A stretch of DNA of 14,597 nt. Source: Patescibacteria group bacterium (lineage in GTDB: Bacteria > Patescibacteriota > Gracilibacteria > UM-FILTER-43-11). Both the position numbers and the translations under genes were made by a program. Under the pieces are notes generated by a model that did no database searches, was not told where the DNA came from, and was given only the letters and a program-made list of their open reading frames with translations. Positions 1-8,079 of the stretch are shown here, piece by piece. The stretch is from contig JAHIYT010000038.1 of assembly GCA_018814945.1 (NCBI GenBank), positions 1 through 14,597 of the forward strand, given 5' to 3'. The stretch's first letter is position 1. The number at the start of each line of letters is the position of its first letter.

Positions 1-35
1 GCATTATATTTACTTTGAATTCTTTAATGTAAATT

Positions 36-67
36 AAAAAGGGCAACTTAAATAAGTTGCCCTTTTT
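36..67 (-). terminator. Intrinsic terminator after rplQ, symmetric and probably bidirectional
   Basis: A perfect inverted repeat has 14-base arms at 36-49 and 54-67 around a 4-base loop. The GC-bearing part of the stem is GGGCAACTT/AAGTTGCCC. Read on the minus strand it is followed by TTTTTAATTT. The same symmetry gives a T-run on the plus strand, so it could also stop a convergent transcript from the left. It begins 20 bases past the rplQ stop and is the only strong hairpin-plus-T-run noticed in the window. Positions 1-35 hold nothing recognisable. Confidence 0.9.
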
Positions 68-87
68 ATAAATTATTTTAATTTTAA

Positions 88-528
88 TTATTCAGCTTTT
101 TCTTCTTTCTTTTTCTTGATGCGTTTCTTTTTATCCGGTTTTTCTTCAGATTCTTTTTCACTGACACCTGCAAAATCAACTAATTCTATTAAAGAGACCT
201 TTGCTCTATCATTATCACGAAATCCTAATTTTATTATTCTTGTATAACCACCCGGTCTATCTGCATAGACAGGTGCAATTTCATGAAATAATGTAGTAAC
301 TGTATCTTTTTGATGGATTTTCTTTAGCACTTCGCGACGTGCATGTAAATCACCTCTTTTAGCAAATGTTATAAGAGGTTCAATAAACTTGCGTAGTTCT
401 TTAGCTCGAGCATGTGTAGTTCTAATTCTTTTATGCTCTATTAATGACACAGCTAAATTTTTCAGCATAGCCTTACGCTGACTTGGTGTCCGTCTTCCTA
501 ATCGTTTCTTTTTATTTAAATGTCTCAT
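88..528 (-). CDS. rplQ: 50S ribosomal protein L17 with lysine/glutamate-rich C-terminal tail
   Basis: L17 is a 50S protein near the tunnel exit. The family core spans residues 1 to about 119, beginning [21 protein letters not shown], with [23 protein letters not shown] and ending [12 protein letters not shown]. Beyond it is a tail of about 27 residues rich in Lys and Glu ([20 protein letters not shown]), probably disordered; the typical family length is about 115-130. The ATG lies 10 bases after rpoA, with only a distant GAAGAAG before it. It is the last gene of the operon and is followed 20 bases later by the terminator hairpin. Confidence 0.96.
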   Translation of the reverse strand: MRHLNKKKRLGRRTPSQRKAMLKNLAVSLIEHKRIRTTHARAKELRKFIEPLITFAKRGDLHARREVLKKIHQKDTVTTLFHEIAPVYADRPGGYTRIIKLGFRDNDRAKVSLIELVDFAGVSEKESEEKPDKKKRIKKKKEEKAE

Positions 529-538
529 TATTAATTAA

Positions 539-1510
539 TTACGCTTCTTCTTTAGTATATTGATTTATATCCATCCCGAAATGCAAACCCATCTCGTCAA
601 GTTTTTCTATTAGTTCGGTTAATGATTTCCGTCCGAAATTCTTATATTTAAGCATTGCATTTTCTTCTATTTGTACTAAATCAACAATGTTCTTGATACC
701 GGCAGCTTGCAAGCAATTATAGCTACGAACTGATAATTCCATCTCGTCAATCGTTGAGGCAAGAAGTTTCCTAATTGTTACAGTTTCTTCATCGACTTGT
801 TCTGTCATTTCCAAGACTTCCGGTTGGCTGATTGCTTGAATAAATTTTAAATTATCAATTATAACCGATGCAGAATAGCTTATTGCATCTTTAGGAGATA
901 TGGAGCCATCCGTAGTTACATCGATATTCAATACCTCTAAAGATTCTTTTTCACCAGGCAACGGAGTAACTGTGAAGGTAACTTTCGTCACCGGATTAAA
1001 CATACTATCCAATGACAGATAATCTACCGGTGCATTAGCTAAGATATTTTCTTCGCTTGCAGTATATCCCTTTCCAATACCAATCCTCAGTTCAATATCC
1101 ATCTTACCATTTTCATTAATTTCCGTAATATAATGGTCGGGATTTAATACTTTAAACTGGTTGCTAGCATCCTGAATATCTTTGGCAGTAAATGTATGCT
1201 TGCCTTTTAATTTAATATTCACTTTGTCCGGATTATTATCTTCCAGCTTAAATCTAACAGCTTTCAAATTCATTAATATATCTGCTACGTCATCACGAAC
1301 ATTATCAATTGTAGAAAATTCGTGCAAAACTCCATCTATTCGTACATTTGTAATTGCAGCTCCTGGAATACTAGTCATAAGAACTCTTCTTAAAGCGTTC
1401 CCTATTGTAATACCATAACCTCTCTCGAGAGGTTGAATGCTAAACTTTCCAAAATTGTCTGCCAATTCATCGGTTTTAACGATAAGTTTTAAATCTAATG
1501 CTTGTGCCAT
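539..1510 (-). CDS. rpoA: DNA-directed RNA polymerase alpha subunit
   Basis: Alpha dimerises to scaffold RNA polymerase assembly. Its C-terminal domain binds UP elements and activators. The 323-residue product has the N-terminal assembly domain (about 1-235) with FSIQPLERGYGITIGNALRRVLMTS-type sequence at residues 23-47 and the insert domain around 55-175. A short acidic linker follows, then the C-terminal domain at about 248-312. Arg262, Asn265 and Cys266 in SVRSYNCL align with E. coli Arg265, Asn268 and Cys269, so the DNA-contacting surface is kept. An AGGAT element about 9 bases before the ATG lies in the 23-base gap after rpsD. rplQ follows after 10 bases. Confidence 0.98.
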   Translation of the reverse strand: MAQALDLKLIVKTDELADNFGKFSIQPLERGYGITIGNALRRVLMTSIPGAAITNVRIDGVLHEFSTIDNVRDDVADILMNLKAVRFKLEDNNPDKVNIKLKGKHTFTAKDIQDASNQFKVLNPDHYITEINENGKMDIELRIGIGKGYTASEENILANAPVDYLSLDSMFNPVTKVTFTVTPLPGEKESLEVLNIDVTTDGSISPKDAISYSASVIIDNLKFIQAISQPEVLEMTEQVDEETVTIRKLLASTIDEMELSVRSYNCLQAAGIKNIVDLVQIEENAMLKYKNFGRKSLTELIEKLDEMGLHFGMDINQYTKEEA

Positions 1511-1533
1511 TAAACAATTATCCTGTTTTATGA

Positions 1534-2151
1534 TTATTTAGAGTATAACTCAACGACTAATCGCTCATCAAATGTCAAATTCATTTGATCTCGATCGGGG
1601 ATTTCAATAAAAGATCCTTGCATTTTTACCTTATCTAATTGCAACCACGTAAGTTCCAAATCTCCTTTGACACGCTTCATTGAGTTGAGTATTATTTCCA
1701 TTTTTTTACTTTTATCTTTTACATTAATAATATCACCGGGCTTAACAGAAAAAGATGGAATATTAACTGGTTTTCCATTTACTAAAAAATGACCATGATT
1801 CACTAACTGCCTTGCTGCAGGTCTTGTAGGTGCGAAAGCTAACCTATATACAACATTATCAAGGCGGCGTTCCAATAACTGTAACATTATGGTTCCCGTT
1901 TCGCCTTTCATTTTATCAGCCTTTATAAAATTGGTTCTAAACTGCTTTTCAAGAAGACCATACATATACTTTATCTTTTGTTTTTCCTGCAATTGTACGC
2001 CATAATTTGAAAGTCTCCTACGTCTAGTCTGTCCATGTTGTCCCGGTGCATATGCTTTTCTATTCAGGAGTTTATCAAATTTAGGATTCCCAAATACATT
2101 TTCCCCAAATCGTCTAACTAATTTTCCTTTTGAGTCTTTAAATTTTGCCAT
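1534..2151 (-). CDS. rpsD: 30S ribosomal protein S4, zinc-free type
   Basis: S4 nucleates 30S body assembly and acts in decoding fidelity. In E. coli it also represses the alpha operon. The 205-residue product lacks the four N-terminal cysteines of zinc-binding S4 and instead has RRFGENVFGNPKFD, followed by APGQHGQTRRRRLSNYG. The S4 RNA-binding fold is at about residues 95-155 (LLERRLDNVVYRLAFAPTRPAARQ, VNIPSFSVKPGD). The sequence resembles Bacteroidota/Chlorobiota S4. AAGGA lies about 8 bases before the ATG. rpoA follows after 23 bases, the widest gap in the operon. Confidence 0.97.
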   Translation of the reverse strand: MAKFKDSKGKLVRRFGENVFGNPKFDKLLNRKAYAPGQHGQTRRRRLSNYGVQLQEKQKIKYMYGLLEKQFRTNFIKADKMKGETGTIMLQLLERRLDNVVYRLAFAPTRPAARQLVNHGHFLVNGKPVNIPSFSVKPGDIINVKDKSKKMEIILNSMKRVKGDLELTWLQLDKVKMQGSFIEIPDRDQMNLTFDERLVVELYSK

Positions 2152-2161
2152 TTTTTATTCC

Positions 2162-2554
2162 TTATACCCGTCTCCGTTTGGGTGGACGACAACCATTATG
2201 AGGTAACGGAGTTACGTCTCTAATAGAGGTAATTTGTAGACCCTCTACCGCTAGTGCACGAATCGCAGATTCGCGTCCCGACCCCGGACCTTTCACTTTT
2301 ACTTCAACTGTCGTTAAACCCATTGCCATTGCTTCTTTTGCAGCTTTTTGGGCTGCTAATGTAGCGGCATATGCTGTACTTTTCCGTGACCCTTTAAATC
2401 CGGAAGTTCCCGCTGTAGACCATGCAACAACATTTCCATATAGATCACATAATGTTATATGAGTATTGTTAAATGTAGCTTTTATATTAGCAACACCTAC
2501 CGGCTCAATAGTACGTTTCTTCTTCTTCTTTTTCTTTTCAATTTTTGCAGCCAA
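2162..2554 (-). CDS. rpsK: 30S ribosomal protein S11
   Basis: S11 sits on the 30S platform beside the mRNA exit channel. The 130-residue product has [40 protein letters not shown] and the C-terminal [18 protein letters not shown], all typical. The start is TTG (2552-2554). AAGGAT sits 6 bases upstream and overlaps the end of rpsM. No upstream or nearby ATG is in frame. Directly after the start lie seven lysines in a row (residues 7-13), then Arg; other bacterial S11 proteins also have a basic N-terminus, but this one is unusually uniform. rpsD follows after 10 bases. Confidence 0.96.
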   Translation of the reverse strand: MAAKIEKKKKKKKRTIEPVGVANIKATFNNTHITLCDLYGNVVAWSTAGTSGFKGSRKSTAYAATLAAQKAAKEAMAMGLTTVEVKVKGPGSGRESAIRALAVEGLQITSIRDVTPLPHNGCRPPKRRRV

Positions 2555-2560
2555 TTAATA

Positions 2561-2566
2561 ATCCTT
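2561..2566 (-). promoter_or_regulatory. Shine-Dalgarno AAGGAT deciding the TTG start of rpsK
   Basis: On the minus strand AAGGAT is followed by TATTAA and then TTG GCT GCA. The site overlaps the rpsM TAA, which suggests coupling of S13 and S11 translation and supports the TTG start. Confidence 0.75.
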
Positions 2567-2948
2567 ATTTTACAAGTGCTTTTCTTCCTAATCCAACTGT
2601 ACGTTTTCTTCCTTTTCGAGTACGGGCATTTGTTTTTGTTCTTTGGCCTCGTACCGGCATACTTTTACGATGTCTTAACCCTCTATAGCTACCAATATCC
2701 TTTAATCTTTTGATATTCATAGCGATATCGGAGCGCAATTCACCTTCAACTTTAATACCTAAATCTTCAATAGCCTTACGAATACCGACTTCCTGCTCTT
2801 CGGTAAGATCTTTAACCCTAACATCCTGATCAATCTTAGCCATTTCACAAATATTTCGTGCTTGGGACAATCCAATGCCATAAACATACCTTAATGAAAA
2901 TGGTACTTTTTTCTCTCGTGGAATATCTATACCTGCAATACGTGCCAC
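2565..2948 (-). CDS. rpsM: 30S ribosomal protein S13
   Basis: S13 lies at the top of the 30S head and makes intersubunit bridges with L5 and 23S rRNA. Its tail touches P-site tRNA. The 127-residue product begins [15 protein letters not shown], has YGIGLSQAR in the helix-two-turn-helix region, the [22 protein letters not shown] motif at about residues 91-112, and a basic C-terminal tail. The start is GTG (2946-2948) with AGGAG 6 bases upstream, in the 9-base gap after rpmJ. In E. coli the S4-binding alpha leader lies upstream of rpsM; this gap is far too short for it. Confidence 0.97.
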   Translation of the reverse strand: MARIAGIDIPREKKVPFSLRYVYGIGLSQARNICEMAKIDQDVRVKDLTEEQEVGIRKAIEDLGIKVEGELRSDIAMNIKRLKDIGSYRGLRHRKSMPVRGQRTKTNARTRKGRKRTVGLGRKALVK

Positions 2949-2957
2949 TATTTTCTC

Positions 2958-3071
2958 CTATCCTTGCCTTTGTTTATGTTTTGGATTTTCGCAAATCACC
3001 ATGATCACACCCTTTCGCTTTATGATCTTGCATTTTGCACACATTTTTTTTACTGATGGACGAACTTTCAT
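2958..3071 (-). CDS. rpmJ: 50S ribosomal protein L36, zinc-binding type
   Basis: L36 is the smallest 50S protein and organises rRNA near the L7/L12 stalk base through a zinc ribbon. The 37-residue product starts [20 protein letters not shown]. It keeps the Cys11, Cys14, Cys27, His32 ligand set of the zinc-binding form and ends HKQRQG. It begins at the ATG at 3069-3071, with AGGT 5 bases upstream, 7 bases after infA, and ends in TAG 9 bases before rpsM. Its place between infA and rpsM is the standard one. Its short length makes it easy to miss in automated calls. Confidence 0.96.
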   Translation of the reverse strand: MKVRPSVKKMCAKCKIIKRKGVIMVICENPKHKQRQG

Positions 3072-3078
3072 AATTTAC

Positions 3079-3306
3079 CTATTTTTGTCGATAAGTTATA
3101 CGACCTCTACTTAAATCGTACGGTGACATCTCTAGCGTAACGACATCACCCGGTAATATTTTTATAAAATGCATACGCATCTTACCGCTTACATGAGCTA
3201 AAACCTCATGCTTATTGTCACCAATTGTAATTTCTACTCTAAACATAGCTCCGGGAAGTGTTTCTTTAATAATTCCATCAATAGTAATGGGCTGTTCTTT
3301 TGTCAT
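3079..3306 (-). CDS. infA: Translation initiation factor IF-1
   Basis: IF1 is an OB-fold factor that occupies the 30S A site during initiation. The 75-residue product matches the family along its length, with [27 protein letters not shown] at residues 35-54, and [13 protein letters not shown] near the end. The usual length is about 72; here roughly three extra residues fall in the beta-hairpin loop at residues 27-33. The [12 protein letters not shown] segment resembles Bacteroidota/Chlorobiota IF1. The ATG comes one base after the map TGA with no clear Shine-Dalgarno, so translation probably depends on map. Confidence 0.96.
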   Translation of the reverse strand: MTKEQPITIDGIIKETLPGAMFRVEITIGDNKHEVLAHVSGKMRMHFIKILPGDVVTLEMSPYDLSRGRITYRQK

Positions 3307-3307
3307 T

Positions 3308-4057
3308 TCAATTACTTATACTTAGTATTTTTGCACCATTTTTTGTAATTGTAATTGTATGCTCAAAATGAGCACTAGCTTTACCGTCTTTAGTTTTCAC
3401 AGTCCAACCATCACTTTCAGTGTATATATCTTTCGTACCGGCATTTATCATAGGCTCTATTGCTAAACACATTCCAACTCGTAGCCTATGTCCTTGTTTT
3501 GGTTTCCCATAGTTTGGTACTTGCGGATCTTCGTGTAATTCTGTTCCAATTCCATGACCAACCAAATCACGAACTACGGAGTAACCATGTGCCTCTACAT
3601 ATGTCTGTACAGCATGACCAATATCAGACACATAATTACCTACTTTTGCCGCTTCAATCCCACGCATTAATGATTCTTTAGTCACATTCATCAAATCCTG
3701 TTTTTGCGGATCGACTTCTCCTACGGCAAATGTTCTTGCTGAATCACCGTAATAACCATTTTTTTCAGCACCGCAATCAATACTTACTATTTGACCTTCC
3801 TTTAAAATCTTGCCATTAGGAATACCATGAACAACCTCATCATCAATTGATATACATAAGGTTGAGGGAAATCCCATATAACCTTTAAATGCCGGGCGTG
3901 CTCCTTGAGAGATTATAAATTCTTCTGCTAATTTATCCAAATCACTTATTCTAATACCTGGTATAATACATTCACTAAGCATATCAAGAGTTTCAGCAAC
4001 AATTCTATTACTTTCAGCGATCAGAGAAATTTCCCTTTCTGTACGGATTTTTACCAC
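3308..4057 (-). CDS. map: Methionine aminopeptidase, type I
   Basis: The enzyme removes the initiator methionine from new proteins and needs two divalent metal ions. The 249-residue product carries all five family metal ligands: Asp94 and Asp105 ([19 protein letters not shown]), His168 ([12 protein letters not shown]), Glu201 (LAIEPM) and Glu232 (HFEHTI). It also has the substrate-side histidines His77 and His175. There is no N-terminal zinc-finger extension, so it is the short type Ia form. The start is GTG (4055-4057), sharing one base with the secY TAG. AAGGAG lies 6 bases upstream, and no ATG is available at the correct length. infA follows after one base. Confidence 0.97.
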   Translation of the reverse strand: MVKIRTEREISLIAESNRIVAETLDMLSECIIPGIRISDLDKLAEEFIISQGARPAFKGYMGFPSTLCISIDDEVVHGIPNGKILKEGQIVSIDCGAEKNGYYGDSARTFAVGEVDPQKQDLMNVTKESLMRGIEAAKVGNYVSDIGHAVQTYVEAHGYSVVRDLVGHGIGTELHEDPQVPNYGKPKQGHRLRVGMCLAIEPMINAGTKDIYTESDGWTVKTKDGKASAHFEHTITITKNGAKILSISN

Positions 4058-5394
4058 TACATTCTCCTTCGACCACGTATTTTGCCTTTTGCTAAAAATC
4101 CGTCATAATGCCTCATCATCAGATGAGACTCAATTTGTTGCAAGGTATCAAGTGCTACTCCAACGATAATCAATAGACTTGTGCCACCAAAAAAAGAAGC
4201 TAAATCATACCTAAGATCCATTGTTTTCATTAATATATATGGAAATATTGCAATAAACGCTAAAAAGAATGAGCCTGGCAATGTGACGCGCGTAAGGATG
4301 TTATCAATATATTCTGCTGTTCTTTTTCCCGGTCTAACTCCTGGAATAAAGCCACCTTGCTGTTTAATTGTAGTTGATACCTGTATTGGATCAAAAGCCA
4401 TTGCTGTGTAAAAATATGTGAAGAATACAATCATTGTTCCAAATACTAACCAATAAAAGGGATGATCTAACGAGAACCATCTCATAACTCCCTGTATAAA
4501 TTCACTATTAGAGAAAAAACTAGCAACCGTACTTGGTATAAACATAATAGCTTGGGCAAAAATTATTGGCATAACGCCGGCAGTATTTACCCTCAATGGA
4601 ATATGTGTGCTTTGACCACCATAAACTTTACGACCAACTACTCTTTTTGCGTATTGAACTGGTATTTTTCGGGTACCTTGCGTCAATAATACAACAAATG
4701 CGACTATAACAAACATTAATCCTAATAATATAACTTCACCGAGCAATCCGCGCATACCTTCTCGAATTAATGTAACTTCAGTTAATACGACACTTGGTAA
4801 ACGTGAAATAATACCTATCATAATTATAAGTGATATCCCATTTCCAATTCCTCTTTCAGTGATACGCTCCCCCAACCACATTAATAACATAACACCGGTA
4901 ACAACACCGACAATTGTAGTAAACATAAAAAGCATTCCCGGGTTGGATACAACAGCAACAACATTTCCTCTAAGACTCGCAGTCATATTTTCCAAAAATA
5001 GTGCAATACTAACTGCCTGAAGAGTTGCAATAAATACTGTCACATAGCGCGTTAATTGTGTTAATTTTTTTCTACCTTCTTCACCCTCTTTCTGAAGCCT
5101 TTGGAAATACGGCACAACCGATCCCATTAATTGCAAAATAATAGAAGCTGATATATACGGCATTATCCCTAGAGCAAATAATGATGCTTTTTGAAATGCA
5201 CCACCTGCGAATAAATCATAAAGACCAAATAATGTATTTTGAAGGTTTTGCATCGCCGCACCAAGAGCTTCTCCATTTACACCAGGAATTGGTATATGGA
5301 CACCAGTACGTACTACCACTAAAATTCCTAGCGTAAAGAAAATTCGTTTTCTTAATTCGGGTATTAAAAATATATTTTTAAATCGATCAATCAT
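4057..5394 (-). CDS. secY: Protein translocase channel subunit SecY
   Basis: SecY forms the membrane channel for protein export and membrane insertion with SecE and SecG. The 445-residue product fits the ten-helix family. TM1 is near residues 17-35. The plug/TM2 region is at 60-91 (LFAGGAFQKASLFALGIMPY). The motif GERITERGIGNGISLII lies at 175-191, the cytosolic loop leading to IPLRVNTAGVMPIIFA at 244-280, and GGFIPGVRPG with the following RTAEYI at 347-363. The C-terminal helix and basic tail end at GRRRM. The ATG overlaps the rplO stop. The nearest good Shine-Dalgarno (GGAGGG) is about 14 bases away, so reinitiation after rplO is likely. The stop overlaps the map GTG by one base. Confidence 0.98.
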   Translation of the reverse strand: MIDRFKNIFLIPELRKRIFFTLGILVVVRTGVHIPIPGVNGEALGAAMQNLQNTLFGLYDLFAGGAFQKASLFALGIMPYISASIILQLMGSVVPYFQRLQKEGEEGRKKLTQLTRYVTVFIATLQAVSIALFLENMTASLRGNVVAVVSNPGMLFMFTTIVGVVTGVMLLMWLGERITERGIGNGISLIIMIGIISRLPSVVLTEVTLIREGMRGLLGEVILLGLMFVIVAFVVLLTQGTRKIPVQYAKRVVGRKVYGGQSTHIPLRVNTAGVMPIIFAQAIMFIPSTVASFFSNSEFIQGVMRWFSLDHPFYWLVFGTMIVFFTYFYTAMAFDPIQVSTTIKQQGGFIPGVRPGKRTAEYIDNILTRVTLPGSFFLAFIAIFPYILMKTMDLRYDLASFFGGTSLLIIVGVALDTLQQIESHLMMRHYDGFLAKGKIRGRRRM

Positions 5395-5834
5395 TGAACT
5401 ATTGCTTTCCCTCCGGCTTTTTCGATTTTTTCGATAGATGTTTTACTAAATGCACTTGCTGTTATTTCAATAGATTTGGTTATATCGCCATTTCCTAAAA
5501 TTTTTATTGGTTCAAATGCTGATTTCACAATACCATTTTCAGCTAAAATATTTGCGTCTATTTTGCTTTTATCCAACAATTCCAACGTTGACAGGTTAAC
5601 GATTTGAAATTCTTTTCTAAATCCATAATTTGAGAAACCTCTTTTAGGTAATCGTCTGAGTATTGGCATTTGTCCACCTTCAAACCATGCGCGGTTTTTA
5701 TAACCACTTCTTTGACCGGCTCCTTTATTGCCTCTACCAGAGGTTCTACCCCAACCGGTACCAGGACCCCTGCCCAATCTTTTTGTATTTTTTGTGGAGC
5801 CGCCTTTTGCCGGTTTTAACTCATCCAACTTCAT
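5391..5834 (-). CDS. rplO: 50S ribosomal protein L15
   Basis: L15 is a late-assembly 50S protein with a long glycine- and arginine-rich N-terminal extension threading into rRNA. The 147-residue product begins [12 protein letters not shown], continues with the basic glycine-rich arm at about residues 17-48 (KRLGRGPGTGWGRTSGRG, GAGQRSG), then the conserved FEGGQMPILRRLPKRGF and a globular C-terminal domain ending in EKIEKAGGKAIVQ. GAGG is 7 bases before the ATG. The stop overlaps the secY start by 4 bases (ATGA), the common L15-SecY coupling. Confidence 0.97.
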   Translation of the reverse strand: MKLDELKPAKGGSTKNTKRLGRGPGTGWGRTSGRGNKGAGQRSGYKNRAWFEGGQMPILRRLPKRGFSNYGFRKEFQIVNLSTLELLDKSKIDANILAENGIVKSAFEPIKILGNGDITKSIEITASAFSKTSIEKIEKAGGKAIVQ

Positions 5835-6031
5835 TATTTTTCCTCAACTTTTAGCATATACTCAATTTTCTTAATCATACCTCTAATAGCAGGAGTATCA
5901 GCTTTCTCAACAGTTTGGTGCATCTTTCGCAACCCTAAAGCATCCAAAGTTTTTTTGGCTTTTTGCTTATAACCAATTCGACTTCGAATCTGCGTAATCT
6001 TTATTATATTATTTTTCCCTGCTTTTGCCAT
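5834..6031 (-). CDS. rpmD: 50S ribosomal protein L30
   Basis: L30 is a small 50S protein contacting 23S rRNA domains II and V. It is absent from some bacterial lineages. The 65-residue product has the core [33 protein letters not shown] and ends with a short charged helix. It is a few residues longer than the usual 58-60 because of small additions at each end. The closest Shine-Dalgarno-like AGGT is more than 10 bases from the ATG. It lies 2 bases after rpsE, and its stop overlaps the rplO start by one base (TAATG). Confidence 0.95.
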   Translation of the reverse strand: MAKAGKNNIIKITQIRSRIGYKQKAKKTLDALGLRKMHQTVEKADTPAIRGMIKKIEYMLKVEEK

Positions 6032-6033
6032 GA

Positions 6034-6537
6034 TTAATTAAAAACCTGATTTATTGTGATTCCACGTTTATTGGCAACTTTAACACCATCTTGCATATCT
6101 TTAAGGGCGTTAATTGTTGCTTTTACAGTATTCAATGAGTTGCTAGACCCTAACACTTTTGTTAATATATTTGTGACACCTACTTGCTCCATAACTGCTC
6201 TTACTGCACCACCAGCTATTATACCGGTACCAGGAGATGCAGGTTTTAACATGACACTACTTGCTCCATATTTTTTAACAATTTTATGAGGTATAGTACC
6301 ATTTATTATAGATGCTTTGAAGATATTTTGTTTAGCATCCTCTTTTGCCTTCGTAATTGATGCAAGCACCTCATTTGCTTTACCACGACCAACGCCAACG
6401 TGACCCTTACCGTCACCTACAACAACTACCGCAGAAAAACGAAAACGTCTTCCACGAGAAGTAACTTTAGATATTCGCTTGATTTTTACGACCGTTTCTT
6501 CTTTAAGGTCTAATTCAGATGGATTAATAAGTCCCAA
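6034..6537 (-). CDS. rpsE: 30S ribosomal protein S5
   Basis: S5 acts at the mRNA entry tunnel and in decoding fidelity, together with S4 and S3. The 167-residue product has the N-terminal dsRBD-like domain at about residues 14-77 with the SRGRRFRF loop and [16 protein letters not shown], then the C-terminal domain with [19 protein letters not shown]. The start is TTG (6535-6537) with GGAG 7 bases upstream. The first residues ([13 protein letters not shown]) are the typical short variable arm, and no ATG gives an intact N-terminus. It is the second TTG-started 30S gene in the window. Confidence 0.95.
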   Translation of the reverse strand: MGLINPSELDLKEETVVKIKRISKVTSRGRRFRFSAVVVVGDGKGHVGVGRGKANEVLASITKAKEDAKQNIFKASIINGTIPHKIVKKYGASSVMLKPASPGTGIIAGGAVRAVMEQVGVTNILTKVLGSSNSLNTVKATINALKDMQDGVKVANKRGITINQVFN

Positions 6538-6544
6538 AATAATT

Positions 6545-6548
6545 CTCC
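6545..6548 (-). promoter_or_regulatory. Shine-Dalgarno GGAG deciding the TTG start of rpsE
   Basis: On the minus strand TTGGAGAATTATT precedes TTG GGA CTT. GGAG is 7 bases from the TTG, an ordinary spacing. It sits in the 15-base rplR-rpsE gap and supports initiation at TTG rather than at an internal codon. Confidence 0.75.
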
Positions 6549-6552
6549 AATA

Positions 6553-6924
6553 TTAAAATGAAAGCCCGCCTTCACGAGCAGCTTCTGCGAGAGCTTTAAC
6601 CCTACCATTATAGTTAAAACCATTCCGATCAAATACAACCTGTTTAATTTTTTTCTTCAATGCACGTTCTGCTAACGCTTTACCAACAAGTTTGCTTTGT
6701 TCCGTTTTTGTTACATTGTTTTTTAATTTTGTTTTTATTTCTTTATCTACTGTTGAAGCAGATACCATTGTAATACCCTTTGTATCATCAATAATTTGCG
6801 CTTCAATATTTTTATTACTACGATAAACACAAATACGCGGACGATCACTCGTTGCTTTATACAACGTTTTACTTCGATTCCTACGCCGCTCAAAACGAGC
6901 TACTTTTTTTCTTGACTTACTCAT
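6553..6924 (-). CDS. rplR: 50S ribosomal protein L18
   Basis: L18 binds 5S rRNA with L5 and L25-type proteins and anchors it in the central protuberance. The 123-residue product has the usual basic N-terminal arm ([13 protein letters not shown]), the core [20 protein letters not shown] and the C-terminal [30 protein letters not shown] ending (family consensus ends in REGGL.F). A GGAT element lies 8 to 9 bases before the ATG. It follows rplF by 5 bases and precedes rpsE by 15. Confidence 0.97.
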   Translation of the reverse strand: MSKSRKKVARFERRRNRSKTLYKATSDRPRICVYRSNKNIEAQIIDDTKGITMVSASTVDKEIKTKLKNNVTKTEQSKLVGKALAERALKKKIKQVVFDRNGFNYNGRVKALAEAAREGGLSF

Positions 6925-6929
6925 TATTT

Positions 6930-7472
6930 TTATCCAGCACCACCTACGGTTTTACCCTGTTTACGACGCACATGTTCGCCTTTGTATCTAATACCCTTGC
7001 CTTTATAAGGCTCAGGGTTTCGGAAAGATCTTATTTTTGCCGATACTGCACCAACTAATTGTTTGTCATATCCGGTTATTGTTATATTATTTTTATTGGC
7101 AGCAATGATTATACCTTCCGGTGGCTCAAATACAATATCATGTGAATATCCCAGTTGCAATACTAAGCGATAACCTTGCATATTTGCCTGATATCCTACT
7201 CCAATTAATTCTAATTCTTTTGTAAATCCATCAGATAAACCCGTAATAGCTGAGGCGATTAATTGTCTAGTAGTACCATGCATCGCCCGTACTTGGCGGC
7301 TTTCTGCTGACCTTTCAACAATTATTTTACCATCTCTTTGAGATACTTTAATTTCTGGAAATAAATTGATTTCCATAGCATCTTTAGAATTTTTAATTCG
7401 CACTACTTTTTTATCTATTTCAAGCGTTACGCTTTCTGGGATATTTATCGGATTTTTACCAATTCGTGACAT
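6930..7472 (-). CDS. rplF: 50S ribosomal protein L6
   Basis: L6 binds 23S rRNA helix 97 close to the sarcin-ricin loop and the L7/L12 stalk base, near where elongation factors act. The 180-residue product has the two tandem L6 folds. It starts [15 protein letters not shown], has the middle [28 protein letters not shown], and carries the conserved C-terminal motif around residues 147-176 ([26 protein letters not shown]). The ATG follows rpsH by 6 bases and lacks a convincing Shine-Dalgarno. Confidence 0.97.
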   Translation of the reverse strand: MSRIGKNPINIPESVTLEIDKKVVRIKNSKDAMEINLFPEIKVSQRDGKIIVERSAESRQVRAMHGTTRQLIASAITGLSDGFTKELELIGVGYQANMQGYRLVLQLGYSHDIVFEPPEGIIIAANKNNITITGYDKQLVGAVSAKIRSFRNPEPYKGKGIRYKGEHVRRKQGKTVGGAG

Positions 7473-7478
7473 AGCTAA

Positions 7479-7877
7479 TTACCATACATTACAAATATGT
7501 TCACCACCAACTTTCAAATTATTGGCCGTTTTGTTTGAAATAACACCTTTTGATGTAGACAATATCGCCACACCCAAACCATCTAATACTCGCGGAATTT
7601 GATTCGAGTCCACATAAACTCTACACCCAGGTTTACTAATTCGAATTATCCCATCGATAACCGGCTTTCCCTGATAGTCATATTTTAAGAAAATTCGTAT
7701 TGTTTCTTTATTCCCATCTTTGACAAAGATGAAATCTTCAATATAACTCTCTTCTTTAAGAATATAAATTATTCTTTTCTTCATCTGCGAAGATGGTACA
7801 TCTACCCAGCGCTTTTCAGACGCTAATGCGTTTCTAATTCTAGTCAATAAATCAGCGATTGGATCAGTCATTGACAT
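7479..7877 (-). CDS. rpsH: 30S ribosomal protein S8
   Basis: S8 is a primary binder of the 16S rRNA central domain. In E. coli it also represses the spc operon at a site around the rplE start. The 132-residue product begins with MSMTDPIADLLTRIRNA and ends with STSKGVISNKTANNLKVGGEHICNVW-type sequence (residues 107-132), both standard. A clear AAGGAG precedes the ATG by about 10 bases, in the 16-base gap after rpsN. No copy of the 16S-like S8 repressor hairpin could be recognised near rplE by eye. Confidence 0.97.
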   Translation of the reverse strand: MSMTDPIADLLTRIRNALASEKRWVDVPSSQMKKRIIYILKEESYIEDFIFVKDGNKETIRIFLKYDYQGKPVIDGIIRISKPGCRVYVDSNQIPRVLDGLGVAILSTSKGVISNKTANNLKVGGEHICNVW

Positions 7878-7893
7878 TTATCATAATCTCCTT

Positions 7894-8079
7894 TTACCAA
7901 CTGGCTTTTGTGACACCAGGTATTTCTCCTTTTAATGCCATTTCTCTAAAACAGATACGGCATAAACCAAATTTTCTCATATATCCATGTGGACGACCAC
8001 AATTTGAACATCTATTATAATTTCGTGAAGAAAACTTTGCGGCTTCTCTCGCTTTTATTACTAATGATTTTTTTGCCAT
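7894..8079 (-). CDS. rpsN: 30S ribosomal protein S14, zinc-binding short type
   Basis: S14 is a late-assembling 30S head protein. This is the short 61-residue form with a zinc ribbon made by Cys24, Cys27, Cys40 and Cys43 (CSNCG and CRICF), rather than the 89- to 101-residue zinc-free form. The C-terminal [11 protein letters not shown] is diagnostic. The ATG overlaps the rplE stop by one base (TAATG), and a GAGG lies 7 bases upstream. Zinc-dependent S14 is sometimes paired with a zinc-independent copy elsewhere in the genome; none is in this window. Confidence 0.96.
   Translation of the reverse strand: MAKKSLVIKAREAAKFSSRNYNRCSNCGRPHGYMRKFGLCRICFREMALKGEIPGVTKASW

Noticed and set aside
1182..1418. 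Open frame on the plus strand antisense to rpoA
   Set aside because: It mirrors conserved rpoA coding sequence, has no family resemblance and no ribosome binding site or promoter. It is a shadow of the real gene, as are the other plus-strand frames.
2459..2713. Plus-strand frame with a hydrophobic translation resembling a membrane protein
   Set aside because: The Phe/Leu-rich sequence is the complement of the poly-lysine and basic codons of rpsK and rpsM. There is no independent support.
2952..3075. Possible gene-free gap or regulatory leader between infA and rpsM
   Set aside because: The stretch encodes a complete 37-residue L36 (rpmJ) with its zinc ligands, leaving only 7 and 9 bases on either side.
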